Shown: in pieces, positions 44,065-53,507 of the stretch | How positions within the stretch are numbered: position 1 is the stretch's first letter | Layout of the letters: each line of letters starts with the position of its first letter | From: an uncultured Cytophagales bacterium | Lineage (GTDB): Bacteria; Bacteroidota; Bacteroidia; Cytophagales; Thermonemataceae | Assembly (NCBI GenBank): GCA_937911505.1 | Contig: CALEMF010000076.1 | Span: 81,983-145,982, forward strand | Reading direction: 5' to 3' | DNA length: 64,000 bases | Program-made: the position numbers and the translations under genes | The notes under the pieces: generated by a model | What the model saw: only the letters and a program-made list of their open reading frames with translations | The model's database searches: none | What the model was told of the DNA's origin: nothing

Positions 44065-45051
44065 TTAGACTTCCATTTTTTGTGCATTTTTTTCTAAAAT
44101 ATCCGCTACAATGGCCTTCCCGTGATGCCTCCCATTTTCTATAAAAACCTTTTCGGTATAAATACCACAAATGGCTGTACCCGCCAGGTACAACCCTTCT
44201 ACGTTTGTTTCAAACGTATCGGTATTATAAGCGGGTACTAAGTCGTTTTCATTTACTTTTATGCCACAGGCTGTTAAAAAACTAGTATCAGTCGTATAGC
44301 CAGTTAGGACAAAAACGGTATTGGCTTCTACACTTTTTAGGGTACTTTGTCCCTTTTGACGAAAGAAAACCGCCTTGTCTGTAATCTCTGCTACCTCACT
44401 TTCGAAATTTACCGCTATGTTTCCCTCTTTCACACGATTTCTTAGGTCAGGCAGTAACCAATACTTCGCCGTAGGTTTAAAATCTTGCTTTCGGATAATC
44501 ATCGTCACTTTCACCCCGTGTCGGTACAAATCTAACGCCGCCTCTACCGCAGAGTTACCACCTCCTACAATTACCACCGAAGTGTGCACATAGGCAAATG
44601 GCTCGTCGTAATATTGCTTTACGTGTGGTAAATCTTCCCCTTTCACCTCAATCTTTTTGGGGCAATTGAAGTAGCCGACGGCAAGCACTACCTTTTTAGC
44701 AAGATAAGTTTCGTTGGAAGTAACGATTGTAAAATGAGCAGCTTCTTTCTTTACTGTTTTTACTTCTGTCGAAAGCAGTAAGGGCAATTGAAAATACTCT
44801 GCTACTTTTCGGTAATATTGTAAAGCCTCTACCCTGCTTGCTTTCGCCTCAGCAACCGCAAAGGGAATCTCAGCAATGGAAATGTTGTCAGCAGTAGAGA
44901 AAAAACGCATTTGGAGAGGGTAATTACGAATTGACTCCGCGATACTTCCTTTCTCTACTACCAAGCAAGACAAACCCTTTTGTTGCGCCTCGATCGCGCA
45001 GGCAAGCCCGCATGGGCCTGCACCTACTATGAGGATATCATATATTTTCAT
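44065..45051 (-). CDS. YpdA-family FAD/NAD(P)H disulfide reductase-like protein
   Basis: 328 residues. N-terminal FAD-binding motif ILIVGAGPCGLACAIEA, a second dinucleotide motif VVIVGGGNSAVEAALDL, and the C-terminal GLYLAGTAICGIYTEKVFIENGR. Matches YpdA, proposed bacillithiol-disulfide reductase, in which the redox Cys is not a CxxC pair; no CxxC pair is present here. Cytoplasmic. The LRR gene starts at its stop codon; DUF2237 gene is 48 nt upstream. The Bacillithiol link is by family only. Confidence 0.8.
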   Translation of the reverse strand: MKIYDILIVGAGPCGLACAIEAQQKGLSCLVVEKGSIAESIRNYPLQMRFFSTADNISIAEIPFAVAEAKASRVEALQYYRKVAEYFQLPLLLSTEVKTVKKEAAHFTIVTSNETYLAKKVVLAVGYFNCPKKIEVKGEDLPHVKQYYDEPFAYVHTSVVIVGGGNSAVEAALDLYRHGVKVTMIIRKQDFKPTAKYWLLPDLRNRVKEGNIAVNFESEVAEITDKAVFFRQKGQSTLKSVEANTVFVLTGYTTDTSFLTACGIKVNENDLVPAYNTDTFETNVEGLYLAGTAICGIYTEKVFIENGRHHGKAIVADILEKNAQKMEV

Positions 45052-45099
45052 GATTTTCTAAATACTTTTTATATAATAACCGTATGTTGAAGGAGATCG

Positions 45100-45471
45100 C
45101 TACTCAGCATAAGCAAATGGCGTAAGTGCTTCTAAGGTGATATAAGCCAACACCTTTTCGTGTGTAGCTGCCAACACCAAGAGAGGTGCTACCCCTGCCT
45201 CTTTTGCTTCTAGCCAGCGCTTAATACACAAACACCAATGATCACCTGCTTTTAAGCCAGGAAAATCGTATTGGGGTAGCGGTGTAATTAAGTCATTCCC
45301 TTTACCTTTACTAAATTGTAGGAACTCATCGGTTACCACGGCACAGGCCAAGTGCAGCCCACCATCGGTAGGATGGCGCTTACAAAAGCCATCACGCATA
45401 TAACCAGTCATAGGATCACAAGAGCACATTTGTAAGGGCTCGCCTAATACATTTTTCTCAGTAGTAGTCAT
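45100..45471 (-). CDS. DUF2237 family protein
   Basis: 123 residues from the ATG at 45471, just 1 nt after the coaBC stop; an upstream ATG gives only 9 more residues that overlap coaBC. Family signs: NVLGEPLQMCSCDPMTGYMRDGFC, LHLACAVVTDEFLQFSKGKGNDL and GDHWCLCIKRWLEA. It contains several conserved cysteines that may bind metal, with function unknown. Probably coupled to coaBC. Confidence 0.85.
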   Translation of the reverse strand: MTTTEKNVLGEPLQMCSCDPMTGYMRDGFCKRHPTDGGLHLACAVVTDEFLQFSKGKGNDLITPLPQYDFPGLKAGDHWCLCIKRWLEAKEAGVAPLLVLAATHEKVLAYITLEALTPFAYAE

Positions 45472-45472
45472 T

Positions 45473-46675
45473 TTATTTAATCCTTTTGATAATTTCATTT
45501 ACAATATCTTCTGCTACCGCTTGCTTCGACTTTAAGTCGTAGTGCTTGGGGTCTTCTGTACCGTCTAAAATGGTAACTTTATTGGTCTCATGTCCAAAGC
45601 CTGCCCCTTCATCTTGTAGAGAATTCAATATGATGAAGTCAAAGTTTTTGGCAGCTAGTTTTTTACGAGCATTTTCCAGTATGTCGTGGGTTTCTAGCGC
45701 AAACCCAACCATAAATTGATCGTTACGTTTTATTTGGCCCAAGCTGGCGGCAATATCGACGGTTTTCACCATTTCCAGAATAAACTTTTCAGTTTTTTTC
45801 TTAATTTTTTTATCCGACTTCACTTCAGGTTTATAGTCAGCCACAGCCGCCGCCAGAACAGCAATATCACAATCAGTAAAAAAGTGTTTACTTTGTTCGT
45901 ACATTTCTGCCGCACTCATTACGCGATGCACCTGAATATGTGTATTTTCTGGAGGCGCTACTTGGGTAGGCCCTACCACTAGGTGTACTGTGGCACCCTT
46001 GTCTACTAAACGCTGTGCAATGGCAAATCCCATTTTACCAGTTGAATGATTTCCTATGAAGCGTACAGGATCAAGCACCTCATAAGTAGGGCCAGCCGTC
46101 ACCAGCGCTTTTTTTCCTTGGAGCGGCTTCGGTACATTAAAAAATTCGTTCAATTGTACTACAATATCCTCTGGTTCTGCCATACGTCCTTCTCCTACCA
46201 AGCCACTGGCCAGTTCACCGTGCGTAGAAGGAATAATATGATTACCAAAATCTTGCAAGCGCTGTAAGTTCTCTTGTGTAGAAGGGTGTCGGTACATATC
46301 TAAGTCCATGGCAGGTGCAAAGAAAACAGGGCATTTTGCAGAAAGGTAGACGGCTGTAAGCAGGTTATTACAAAGCCCATAGCTACATTGGGCAAGCGTT
46401 TTGGCGCTGGCAGGCGCTACGACCATCGCATCTGCCCAGAGTCCTAGCGCTACGTGGTTGTGCCACTCACCTGTTTTGTCTTTTACGAAATCGATTAGCA
46501 CTGGATTTTTAGATAGTGTAGCCAAGGTAAGCGGTGTGATAAAAGTAGCGGCTGCTTCTGACATTACCACCTTTACTTCCGCCTCCTGTTTTACAAGCAA
46601 TCTTACCAACAAGGCTGCTTTGTAGGCAGCAATACTACCAGATACGGCTACAATAATTTTTTTATGGGTAAGCAT
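45473..46675 (-). CDS. coaBC: Phosphopantothenoylcysteine decarboxylase / synthetase, bifunctional
   Basis: 400 residues. N-terminal CoaC flavoprotein: VAVSGSIAAYKAALL, catalytic His in GEWHNHVALG, and the ASGLVGEGRMAEP loop. C-terminal CoaB: ALVTAGPTYEVLDPVRFIGNHSTGKMG, ADYKPE and KIKKKTEKF. Converts 4-phosphopantothenate to 4-phosphopantetheine via a CTP-activated cysteine adduct and its decarboxylation in coenzyme A synthesis. All motifs intact; complete. Confidence 0.96.
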   Translation of the reverse strand: MLTHKKIIVAVSGSIAAYKAALLVRLLVKQEAEVKVVMSEAAATFITPLTLATLSKNPVLIDFVKDKTGEWHNHVALGLWADAMVVAPASAKTLAQCSYGLCNNLLTAVYLSAKCPVFFAPAMDLDMYRHPSTQENLQRLQDFGNHIIPSTHGELASGLVGEGRMAEPEDIVVQLNEFFNVPKPLQGKKALVTAGPTYEVLDPVRFIGNHSTGKMGFAIAQRLVDKGATVHLVVGPTQVAPPENTHIQVHRVMSAAEMYEQSKHFFTDCDIAVLAAAVADYKPEVKSDKKIKKKTEKFILEMVKTVDIAASLGQIKRNDQFMVGFALETHDILENARKKLAAKNFDFIILNSLQDEGAGFGHETNKVTILDGTEDPKHYDLKSKQAVAEDIVNEIIKRIK

Positions 46676-46930
46676 ATAGTGGGCATTAAAAAGTCTTATT
46701 ACGAAAATGAGTAAAAAAGTGTAGAAAAGAAAGCTATGCCTGACTGAAATAAATGAGCTTTCGCTTTACGTAAAAAAGAAATGTTTATACTGATCCAATC
46801 GTTCTTATTTATTCTTACCTGAGAAAGACCATCACTTCTTTTTAAAAGGTAATTTTAACTACCAGAAAGAAACCTGCATCCCCTTGAATCCGTTTTATGA
46901 TTTTACGTAATTTTTAAACTCCTAAAGCAA

Positions 46931-48154
46931 ATGAAAACCACTTCTATTACTTTCAGTGGCAGTCAGGGTGAAAAACTTTCCGCTCGTTTGGCTGTTCCCA
47001 TCGATCAACATCCACATAACTTTGCGTTGTTCGCTCACTGTTTTACCTGCAATAAAAACTTAACAGCCATTTACAATATTTGTCGCGCCTTAACAGCAGA
47101 AGGCTTCGCGGTGATGAGCTTTGACTTTACAGGCTTAGGAGAAAGCGAAGGAGACTTTGCCGATACGAATTTCTCGTCTAATGTAGAAGACTTGGTTGCG
47201 GCGGCAAAGTTTCTAGAAGAAAATTATCAAGCACCCAGCTTACTAGTAGGACATTCTCTTGGAGGCGCTGCTGTATTAGTGGCACGTGCCTCAATCCCTT
47301 CTATCAAAGCCGTAGCGACTATTGCTGCCCCCTTTCAACCCTCGCATGTATTACACTTGTTTGAAGATAAAGTAGAAAAAATAGACCAAGAAGGCATTGC
47401 CAAAGTAAACATAGGGGGAAGAGGCTTTCATATCAAAAAGCAGTTTTTAGAAGATGTTAAAAAGATCAGTAATCGCGCGATTATCAATAACCTCGATGCA
47501 GCGCTATTAGTACTTCACTCACCCCAAGATGAAATTGTAGGCATTGAGAATGCTTCAAGTATTTACAAAGCTGCCGAACATCCTAGGAGTTTTATCTCTC
47601 TAGATTGCGCCAATCATTTACTTTCTCTTAAGCAAGACTCTTATTATGTGGGTAGTAGCATCGCTAGTTGGGCCGTTCGCTACTTATCTTTACCTGAAGA
47701 AGATCCACTGCGTACCAATCAGCAGGCTGTTGTACGTACTACAGAAGATGGTTTCACCACAGAGGTGCGCATAGGGAAACACCGTATTACTGCTGATGAG
47801 CCAGAAGAAGTGGGTGGAAAAGACTTCGGCCCTTCCCCTTATGGCTTTTTAATCGTTGCTTTGGGTACTTGTACCAGTATGACCTTACGGATGTATGCAG
47901 ACCGAAAGCAATGGGATTTGAAGGAAATACGCGTACACCTTTCGCATAGTAAGCAACACCGGGAAGATGGCGAGCACACTGAAGAAAATAAAAGTAAGAT
48001 AGATGTCATAGAGCGAACCATTGAACTGGAGGGAGACCTTACCGAAGAGCAGCGAACAAAACTTTTAGAAATTGCTGATAAATGCCCTGTACATAAAACT
48101 TTACATGCGGGTGTTAAGGTCAATACGACGCTCAAAGAAGCGGTTACTTCGTAA
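46931..48154 (+). CDS. Alpha/beta hydrolase fused to OsmC-like peroxide-detoxifying domain
   Basis: 407 residues. Residues about 1-255 are an alpha/beta hydrolase with the nucleophile elbow GHSLGG, Asp in SPQDEI and His in CANHLLSL. Residues about 275-400 are an OsmC/Ohr domain with the two redox cysteines in GTCTSMTLRMYADR and DKCPVHKTL. This two-domain form is known in several groups and is thought to reduce organic hydroperoxides, with the hydrolase acting on lipid peroxides or thioesters. Cytoplasmic, single gene by spacing. Confidence 0.93.
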   Translation: MKTTSITFSGSQGEKLSARLAVPIDQHPHNFALFAHCFTCNKNLTAIYNICRALTAEGFAVMSFDFTGLGESEGDFADTNFSSNVEDLVAAAKFLEENYQAPSLLVGHSLGGAAVLVARASIPSIKAVATIAAPFQPSHVLHLFEDKVEKIDQEGIAKVNIGGRGFHIKKQFLEDVKKISNRAIINNLDAALLVLHSPQDEIVGIENASSIYKAAEHPRSFISLDCANHLLSLKQDSYYVGSSIASWAVRYLSLPEEDPLRTNQQAVVRTTEDGFTTEVRIGKHRITADEPEEVGGKDFGPSPYGFLIVALGTCTSMTLRMYADRKQWDLKEIRVHLSHSKQHREDGEHTEENKSKIDVIERTIELEGDLTEEQRTKLLEIADKCPVHKTLHAGVKVNTTLKEAVTS

Positions 48155-48182
48155 GGTGAATACTATCGAATAGCGCTTATCC

Positions 48183-48950
48183 CTACTGTCCTTTCTTATA
48201 CCTTTTTAAATCTATACGCGCGTAGGTATTGTCTAGTTTGGCGTATACTTTTAGGGGGAGATGTGTCGCATCGTCAGCGATCCAGAGGCGTACAGAGTTA
48301 TTCTTTATACGCGGGTTGGGTGGTAGTAATGGTTGTAGTAAGTAAGCCGATTTTTTCCCAAATCGGGTATTGGTAGTAGTTTTTCCCAAGTATTTGAATT
48401 GGGCGTTAATGAGTTGTCCGTCAAAAAATACAGGAAAAGTATGTAAGCTCCCTACCTGATAAGTGGCAAAGGGTAGGCTTCTCACATAATAATAAGCGCT
48501 TACCAAATCTTGTACATTATAAGGTACTTGGTAGGTAGCAGTCTGTGCTGGATCATCCAAGTTAACCTTGACAGCTTGTGTAGCCCTAAACTTTGTTTCT
48601 TCGTGGCGCTGATAATTCCCTTCACTCACGTGCATAATAAAACGCTGCGGCTGTAGCGACTGTACATCAATGTAAGAGTTGAACTTGTTGTGTATCTTAC
48701 TGACCATCCCAACCACGCCTACTGACTTCCCTTCTACTTCGGCCTTGAAGCAGGTATGGTTATTAAAGTTATGTAATTGTTGGCTCACGGCCAAAGTAGC
48801 CTCTCCCACAATACCGTCGCCAAGCTGGATCGTATAAGTTACTTGTTCTCCTTTAATAGGACTGTATTTCGCTTGATCTGTAGTAAAAGCCATCAGTCCA
48901 CTGACTATAAATACGAATAGTAAAAAATGGTAACGCATAATTATTTTCAT
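48183..48950 (-). CDS. DUF3108 periplasmic protein
   Basis: 255 residues. The start is taken at ATG 48950 because the longer frame upstream runs inside the MATE gene and only from here does a signal peptide (MRYHFLLFVFIVSGLMAFTT, preceded by MKII) follow. The DUF3108 core includes GEQVTYTIQLGDGIVGEATL, FNSYIDVQSLQPQRFIMHVSEG and NNSVRLWIADDATHLPLKVYAK. Members lie in the envelope; some are tied to lipid or lipoprotein transport, with no fixed function. The MATE stop lies 29 nt upstream. Confidence 0.8.
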   Translation of the reverse strand: MKIIMRYHFLLFVFIVSGLMAFTTDQAKYSPIKGEQVTYTIQLGDGIVGEATLAVSQQLHNFNNHTCFKAEVEGKSVGVVGMVSKIHNKFNSYIDVQSLQPQRFIMHVSEGNYQRHEETKFRATQAVKVNLDDPAQTATYQVPYNVQDLVSAYYYVRSLPFATYQVGSLHTFPVFFDGQLINAQFKYLGKTTTNTRFGKKSAYLLQPLLPPNPRIKNNSVRLWIADDATHLPLKVYAKLDNTYARIDLKRYKKGQ

Positions 48951-48979
48951 TGACAACTTATCATATAGCAAAAATCCTA

Positions 48980-50380
48980 CTATTTCAAGGCAAGTGTTGC
49001 CTCGCGCCTCATTTTTGCTACCATTTTGTAGAAACGGAGCGTTAAGAACAGCGCCGAAAAAGTAAGACCTGCCGTTAGCCCCCACCAGATGCCCACCACA
49101 CCCCATTCAAAGACTACCCCTAGTAACAAGCCCATGGGTATGCCCAGTATCCAGTAAGCAGTAAAAGTGATGATCATAGGGATGCGTACATCACCTATAC
49201 CTCTCAGAATACCTAGCGCTACGGCCTGGATACCATCAGACAGTTGGAAGAATCCTGCTAGTATCATAAGTGTGGTAGCAATGGTGATTACTTCTGTTTT
49301 ATTGGGTTGGGAGAAGTCTAAAAACAGGGTAACCAAAAAGGAGGGAAAAGAGATAAGCAAAAGACAAAATACAAGCATGAGCACGCCTCCTATCGCTAGC
49401 GCCGTTGTGCCTGCTTTAAGCAATTTGGCATAATTCATTGTCCCAAAACCTTGCCCTACGCGAATAGCGCCGGCTACTCCTAAGCCAGAGATGACCATAT
49501 AAGTAATAGAAGCTACAGAAATAGCGATTTGATGAGCAGCTTGGGGTTCTTTTCCAAAAAAACCACCAATTAGCAGACCTGCTGTAGCAAAGGCGGCTGA
49601 CTCAAAAAAGTAAGCAAAAGCCGTAGAAGTGCCCATTTTGAGGAGCTGCTTAATGCGTGGTAACAGGGTGGCTCGTGTATAGATCGCTTGCAGGTACACC
49701 TTAAAAGTGCTGTGTCTGATGAGGTACAATAGGAGCAATAACATCATAACTACCCGCGCAATCAAAGTACCTAACCCTGCTCCTTCCAAACCATTAGGCG
49801 CACCTTTTACATGACCAAAAATAAGCAGTCCATTGGCCACTACATTGACTGCAAACCCCACCCAAGTGACGATCATACCAACTTTGGTAGCAGAAACTCC
49901 ATCAGTAAACTGTTTACAACCTAAAAAGACCATCATTGGAATAATGGAAAAGTTGATCCAGAAAAGGTAAGTCTTAGCCGCAGTGGTCACTACCGCTTCT
50001 TGACGAAAAATCTCAAAGTAATAAGTAAGTACTACTTGTATCAGCATAAGTACCACCCCTAAACCTATACTCATCCAAAGGCTACTTCGTAGTAATAGAT
50101 GACAAGTTGCTTTGTCTTTTCGTTCGTCGGCAGAAGCCACTAGTGGAGAGACCACCGCCAAGGCACCTATGCCCAAAATAGTCACTAAGAAAAACACATT
50201 ATTACTTGCTCCTGAGGCAGCGATAGCCGTTGTACTTACCCTGCCGAGCATTAGAGTATCTATGACGCCCATTAGGATAATACCCAATTGCCCTATGACA
50301 ATAGGAATAGACAGACGAATCGTTGCCTTCATCTCTGTCCGAAGTAGACGAAACCAAACAAGTGGGGTGTATCTATTCAT
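48980..50380 (-). CDS. MATE-family efflux transporter (NorM type)
   Basis: 466 residues with 12 transmembrane helices. First half: IRLSIPIVIGQLGIILMGVIDTLMLG with the family GNI/Asp region, second half IKQLLKMGTSTAFAYFFESAAFA with the repeated bundle. Expected to expel cations and drugs by proton or sodium antiport. Gap of 3 nt to the upstream MFS gene, with which it is co-transcribed. The final residues (VAKMRREATLALK) overlap nothing. Confidence 0.92.
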   Translation of the reverse strand: MNRYTPLVWFRLLRTEMKATIRLSIPIVIGQLGIILMGVIDTLMLGRVSTTAIAASGASNNVFFLVTILGIGALAVVSPLVASADERKDKATCHLLLRSSLWMSIGLGVVLMLIQVVLTYYFEIFRQEAVVTTAAKTYLFWINFSIIPMMVFLGCKQFTDGVSATKVGMIVTWVGFAVNVVANGLLIFGHVKGAPNGLEGAGLGTLIARVVMMLLLLLYLIRHSTFKVYLQAIYTRATLLPRIKQLLKMGTSTAFAYFFESAAFATAGLLIGGFFGKEPQAAHQIAISVASITYMVISGLGVAGAIRVGQGFGTMNYAKLLKAGTTALAIGGVLMLVFCLLLISFPSFLVTLFLDFSQPNKTEVITIATTLMILAGFFQLSDGIQAVALGILRGIGDVRIPMIITFTAYWILGIPMGLLLGVVFEWGVVGIWWGLTAGLTFSALFLTLRFYKMVAKMRREATLALK

Positions 50381-50383
50381 CCG

Positions 50384-51601
50384 TTAATCTTTTTCCTTTT
50401 GTGTGGCAGATGTCCGCGTAAATCGCTTGTTGTAGAACAGTAGCAAAGATAAAAACCCTACTAATACTACGCCAGCGCTTACCCAAAAAGGATAAGGTAG
50501 ATGGCTTATTTGGTTTCCATATAGCCAGCCAGCTACTAAAGCTCCTGTACCTATGCCTATTTCCATGGCAATATAGGTAGTCCCCATACCTCTGCCTCGG
50601 CGTTCTTCTAGGCTCAGGTCGATGGTCCAAGCGATGACGGTTGGTGAGTGCATCCCAATCGCTACACCTAGCAGGCAAGCCCCTGTAAAAAGTTGTCCAG
50701 CAGATTGCGCCATAGCTAGGTAAGAATAGGCGACAATTAAAACAATACTCGAGGCGTAGAGCACTTTCAGCCGCCCATATTTATCGGATACTTTACCTGC
50801 TATAAAACGTACTAAAAAAGAGCTTACAGTAAGGAAGGTAAAGAAAAGTCCTTTGTTAGCGATGCCAAGTGCTTTGCTGTAGTCAGGAATGAGGGTGAGG
50901 ACTACCCCGAAGCCAAATACACCTGTCATCATCATCAGTGCTGCTGGGAAAACCCGCTTCTCAATTACTTCATCTCGATGAATACGAAGCATTTGCAAGC
51001 GAAAACTGTATTTTTCAAGCAAGGTCTCTTTAATATTAAGCAGGATGCTAATCGACAAGACTGCTGCCAAGGCGGAAGCATAGAACATCCATTCAATAGA
51101 AAACCACTGTACCAGCGTACTGCCTAGCGCAGGCCCCATAGCCGTACCTATGTTGCTGGAAAGTCCCCAAATACCCATGGCCTCCCCTCGTTTGTGTGCT
51201 GGTACAATGTCGGCTACCAGTGCTGCTACTGCAGTGGGCGTAAAACCAGTGGAAAAACCATGTATGAGCCTCAAGAATAAAAAGCCTACAATTGTACTGA
51301 GCAACGGATATAACAGGCTACATACTATACAAACAACAGCCCCAAAATACATCACCGGTTTTCGACCGATAAGATCGGTGAGCTTCCCACTAAAAGGACG
51401 CGATAAAGCGGCCGTAGCTGTAAATAGTGAAATGATAAGCCCTTTATAGGCTTCCCCACCCAAACCTGATAAGTAGTCGGGTAACTCGGGGATAATCATA
51501 CTAAAGCTGAAAAAAAATAGAAGAGAGCTTAGACACAATAACCCAAACTGAAAAGTATAAATACGAGAGGGTTGCTGTGTAGAGGTAGACATAGAAGTCA
51601 T
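50384..51601 (-). CDS. Major facilitator superfamily transporter
   Basis: 405 residues with 12 transmembrane segments. The loop 2-3 signature is GKLTDLIGRKPVMYF, with a second copy GKVSDKYGRLKVLY in the C-half. The whole resembles the drug:H+ antiporter and YwfA/YhhS-type families. Substrate unknown. A 15-bp hairpin lies in its leader, 53-91 nt before the start. The gene for the MATE exporter follows by 3 nt, so both are likely an export operon. Confidence 0.9.
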   Translation of the reverse strand: MTSMSTSTQQPSRIYTFQFGLLCLSSLLFFFSFSMIIPELPDYLSGLGGEAYKGLIISLFTATAALSRPFSGKLTDLIGRKPVMYFGAVVCIVCSLLYPLLSTIVGFLFLRLIHGFSTGFTPTAVAALVADIVPAHKRGEAMGIWGLSSNIGTAMGPALGSTLVQWFSIEWMFYASALAAVLSISILLNIKETLLEKYSFRLQMLRIHRDEVIEKRVFPAALMMMTGVFGFGVVLTLIPDYSKALGIANKGLFFTFLTVSSFLVRFIAGKVSDKYGRLKVLYASSIVLIVAYSYLAMAQSAGQLFTGACLLGVAIGMHSPTVIAWTIDLSLEERRGRGMGTTYIAMEIGIGTGALVAGWLYGNQISHLPYPFWVSAGVVLVGFLSLLLFYNKRFTRTSATQKEKD

Positions 51602-51653
51602 TGAGTCTTTTTGTTTTTAACCGAAAATGAAAGAAAATTTGGCCAAGCAAGGC

Positions 51654-51692
51654 ACTTTTCTGAGTCATGGCGCTGCTATGACTCAGAAAAGT
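51654..51692 (-). promoter_or_regulatory. 15-bp stem-loop in the leader of the MFS/MATE operon
   Basis: ACTTTTCTGAGTCAT (51654-51668), loop GGCGCTGCT, ATGACTCAGAAAAGT (51678-51692), perfect 15-bp stem. It stands 53 bp upstream of the MFS start. There is no U-tract after it on the minus strand, so it is not a normal terminator; it may be an operator of a dimeric regulator or a leader RNA fold. Confidence 0.6.
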
Positions 51693-52018
51693 AACGAAAT
51701 ATGGGCGAATCTTGGTCATTTTTTTAAGCACGGAAACGAAGTGTAGCGCAGCGTAGTTAACCGAGCCTCTGGCGAGCTCAGCGAAGCTAAAATAGAAAAA
51801 GGTTAAAAGGCTTCATAGTTAAACTCCCAAAGCATCAAGTATGCGTACAAACATACTACATTATCTGCTGTCTTCCACTATAGGTTCCTTATTTAATTAG
51901 CCATTTGCTAGGGTTACTGCTACGGTGCATTTTTTATTGTACAAACGTTATTCTGTTCGTTTTATAAGCTCGCTTTTTTAACTTATATTATCTTTACAAA
52001 GCTTTCAACTGCACGCGT
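51693..52018. other. Intergenic region before the PrsW-like gene
   Basis: About 326 bp. At 51732-51792 there is a GC-richer, word-repetitive stretch (GTAGCGCAGCGTAG, GAGCCTCTGGCGAGC, CAGCGAAGCT). The rest is AT-rich, with a TATCTTTA near 51989 that is one base off TAnnTTTG and may be the promoter of the next gene. No ORF or RNA seen. Confidence 0.4.
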
Positions 52019-52684
52019 ATGTACCTCATTTTACTTTTTGTATTGGCTGTATTACCTTCTTGCTTGATCGCTATCTTTTTGTATCATCAGGACAAACACG
52101 AAAAAGAAGAACACAGGCATTTATGGGGTGCCTTTGGGTGGGGCTGCCTTACAATTTTACCAGCTTTGTGGGTAGAAAAGTGGCTGATGACGATAGCAGA
52201 TACACCACTGTACCACGCCTTTGTTGTAGCGGCGCTTACGGAAGAATTCTTCAAATTTATTTTCTTGTACTTTTTGATCTTCCCAAGGAAGTATTTTAAT
52301 GAGCCCTACGACGGTATTATTTACGCTGCTTTTATCAGTTTAGGTTTTGCTACCATAGAAAACCTATTTTATGTGTACGAAGGCGGGATAGGCGTGGCTA
52401 TTCTACGTATGTTTATGACGGTTCCGGGGCACGCTACTTGGGGTATTTTTATGGGGTATTTTATAGGGATTGCTAAGTTTCATCCCACTAACAAGCTCCC
52501 TTATCTGCTGGCTGGCTTGGGCGTAGCAGTGGTAGCACACGGAAGCTATGACTATTTTCTTTTCGAAAAGGCGTACGACTTCCTTATTTTTCTATCCATT
52601 TTGCTTATTATAGTCAGTATATTTGCTTCGCGTAGGGCGATTCGTATTCATCAAGAACGCTCCCCTTTCAAACCTGAAGGGTAG
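52019..52684 (+). CDS. PrsW-type intramembrane metalloprotease
   Basis: 221 residues with about seven membrane segments. The PrsW motifs are: EE-x2-K in VVAALTEEFFKFIFLYF, TIENLFY, and two histidines, one in VPGHATWGIFMGY and one in AHGSYDYF followed by an Asp. These form the zinc-like site of PrsW/Abi-related proteases. In Bacillus PrsW cleaves an anti-sigma factor; no anti-sigma gene is close, so the target is unknown. Single gene by spacing; the SDR gene is convergent, 8 nt after. Confidence 0.87.
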   Translation: MYLILLFVLAVLPSCLIAIFLYHQDKHEKEEHRHLWGAFGWGCLTILPALWVEKWLMTIADTPLYHAFVVAALTEEFFKFIFLYFLIFPRKYFNEPYDGIIYAAFISLGFATIENLFYVYEGGIGVAILRMFMTVPGHATWGIFMGYFIGIAKFHPTNKLPYLLAGLGVAVVAHGSYDYFLFEKAYDFLIFLSILLIIVSIFASRRAIRIHQERSPFKPEG

Positions 52685-52692
52685 TCTAGTTG

Positions 52693-53475
52693 CTATAGAC
52701 TCCCTGTTCTCCCGCCATCTACTGGCAAGTTGACACCATTGATATAACTGGCTGCATCTGAGGCAAGAAAGGCCACCGCTTCAGCCACTTCTTCTGCTTC
52801 GGCAAACCTAGCCGCAGGAATTTCCCGCTGCATTTCTTCTATGATCTGTAAGGTAGATTTTCCAGACTGAGCGGCCTTTTGCTGTATGAGACTTTCTAAC
52901 CGTGCTGTTTTGGTGGCACCAGGCAACACGTTATTGACGGTAATACCGAAAGGCGCCAGCTCCATTGATAAGGTTTTGGCCCAGTTGGCTACGGCTCCTC
53001 GAATAGTATTCGATACACCTAAGTTAGCAATGGGTTGTTTTACGGAGGTGGAAATGATGTTGATGATTCTGCCGTAGCCTTCCTTTTTCATTCCTTCTAC
53101 GACAGTCTGCACCAGCATCTGATTACAAATAAGGTGCTGCTGAAAAGCCTGAATAAATGATTGCGTATTTGCCTCAACGGCCTTTCCTGAAGAGGGACCT
53201 CCTGTATTATTTACTAAAATATGTACTGGCTGACGTAAATTGAGTAATAGCTGCTCTTTGAGCTGATCTGGTTGTGCAAAATCTGCTACAATACGCTGGT
53301 GGCGTTGCCCCTCGCTACTGTTGAGTTGGGTAATAGTATCTTCTAAGGCTTGTGCGTTGCGCGCAATAAGCGTTACATTAGCTCCTAGAGAAGCTAATAA
53401 GAGGGCGCAGGCTTTACCAATACCCTGTGTACTCCCACAAACGATGGCATTTTTCTGATGAAAAGTTCTGTTCAT
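52693..53475 (-). CDS. SDR-family oxidoreductase lacking the catalytic YxxxK
   Basis: 260 residues. The cofactor motif is CGSTQGIGKA (TGxxxGxG type), with NNTGGP in place of NNAG. At the active site, Ser-Thr-Ser is followed by VKQPIANLGVSNTIRGAVANW, where the usual Tyr-x-x-x-Lys is Ser-Asn-Thr-Ile-Arg. The C-terminal LPVDGGRT is usual. It is annotated in some relatives as 3-oxoacyl-ACP reductase-like. The lost Tyr and Lys suggest changed chemistry or a binding role. Confidence 0.85.
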   Translation of the reverse strand: MNRTFHQKNAIVCGSTQGIGKACALLLASLGANVTLIARNAQALEDTITQLNSSEGQRHQRIVADFAQPDQLKEQLLLNLRQPVHILVNNTGGPSSGKAVEANTQSFIQAFQQHLICNQMLVQTVVEGMKKEGYGRIINIISTSVKQPIANLGVSNTIRGAVANWAKTLSMELAPFGITVNNVLPGATKTARLESLIQQKAAQSGKSTLQIIEEMQREIPAARFAEAEEVAEAVAFLASDAASYINGVNLPVDGGRTGSL

Positions 53476-53507
53476 ATATTTTTCTTTCTAAAGTTATCCA
53501 TTTTTAG

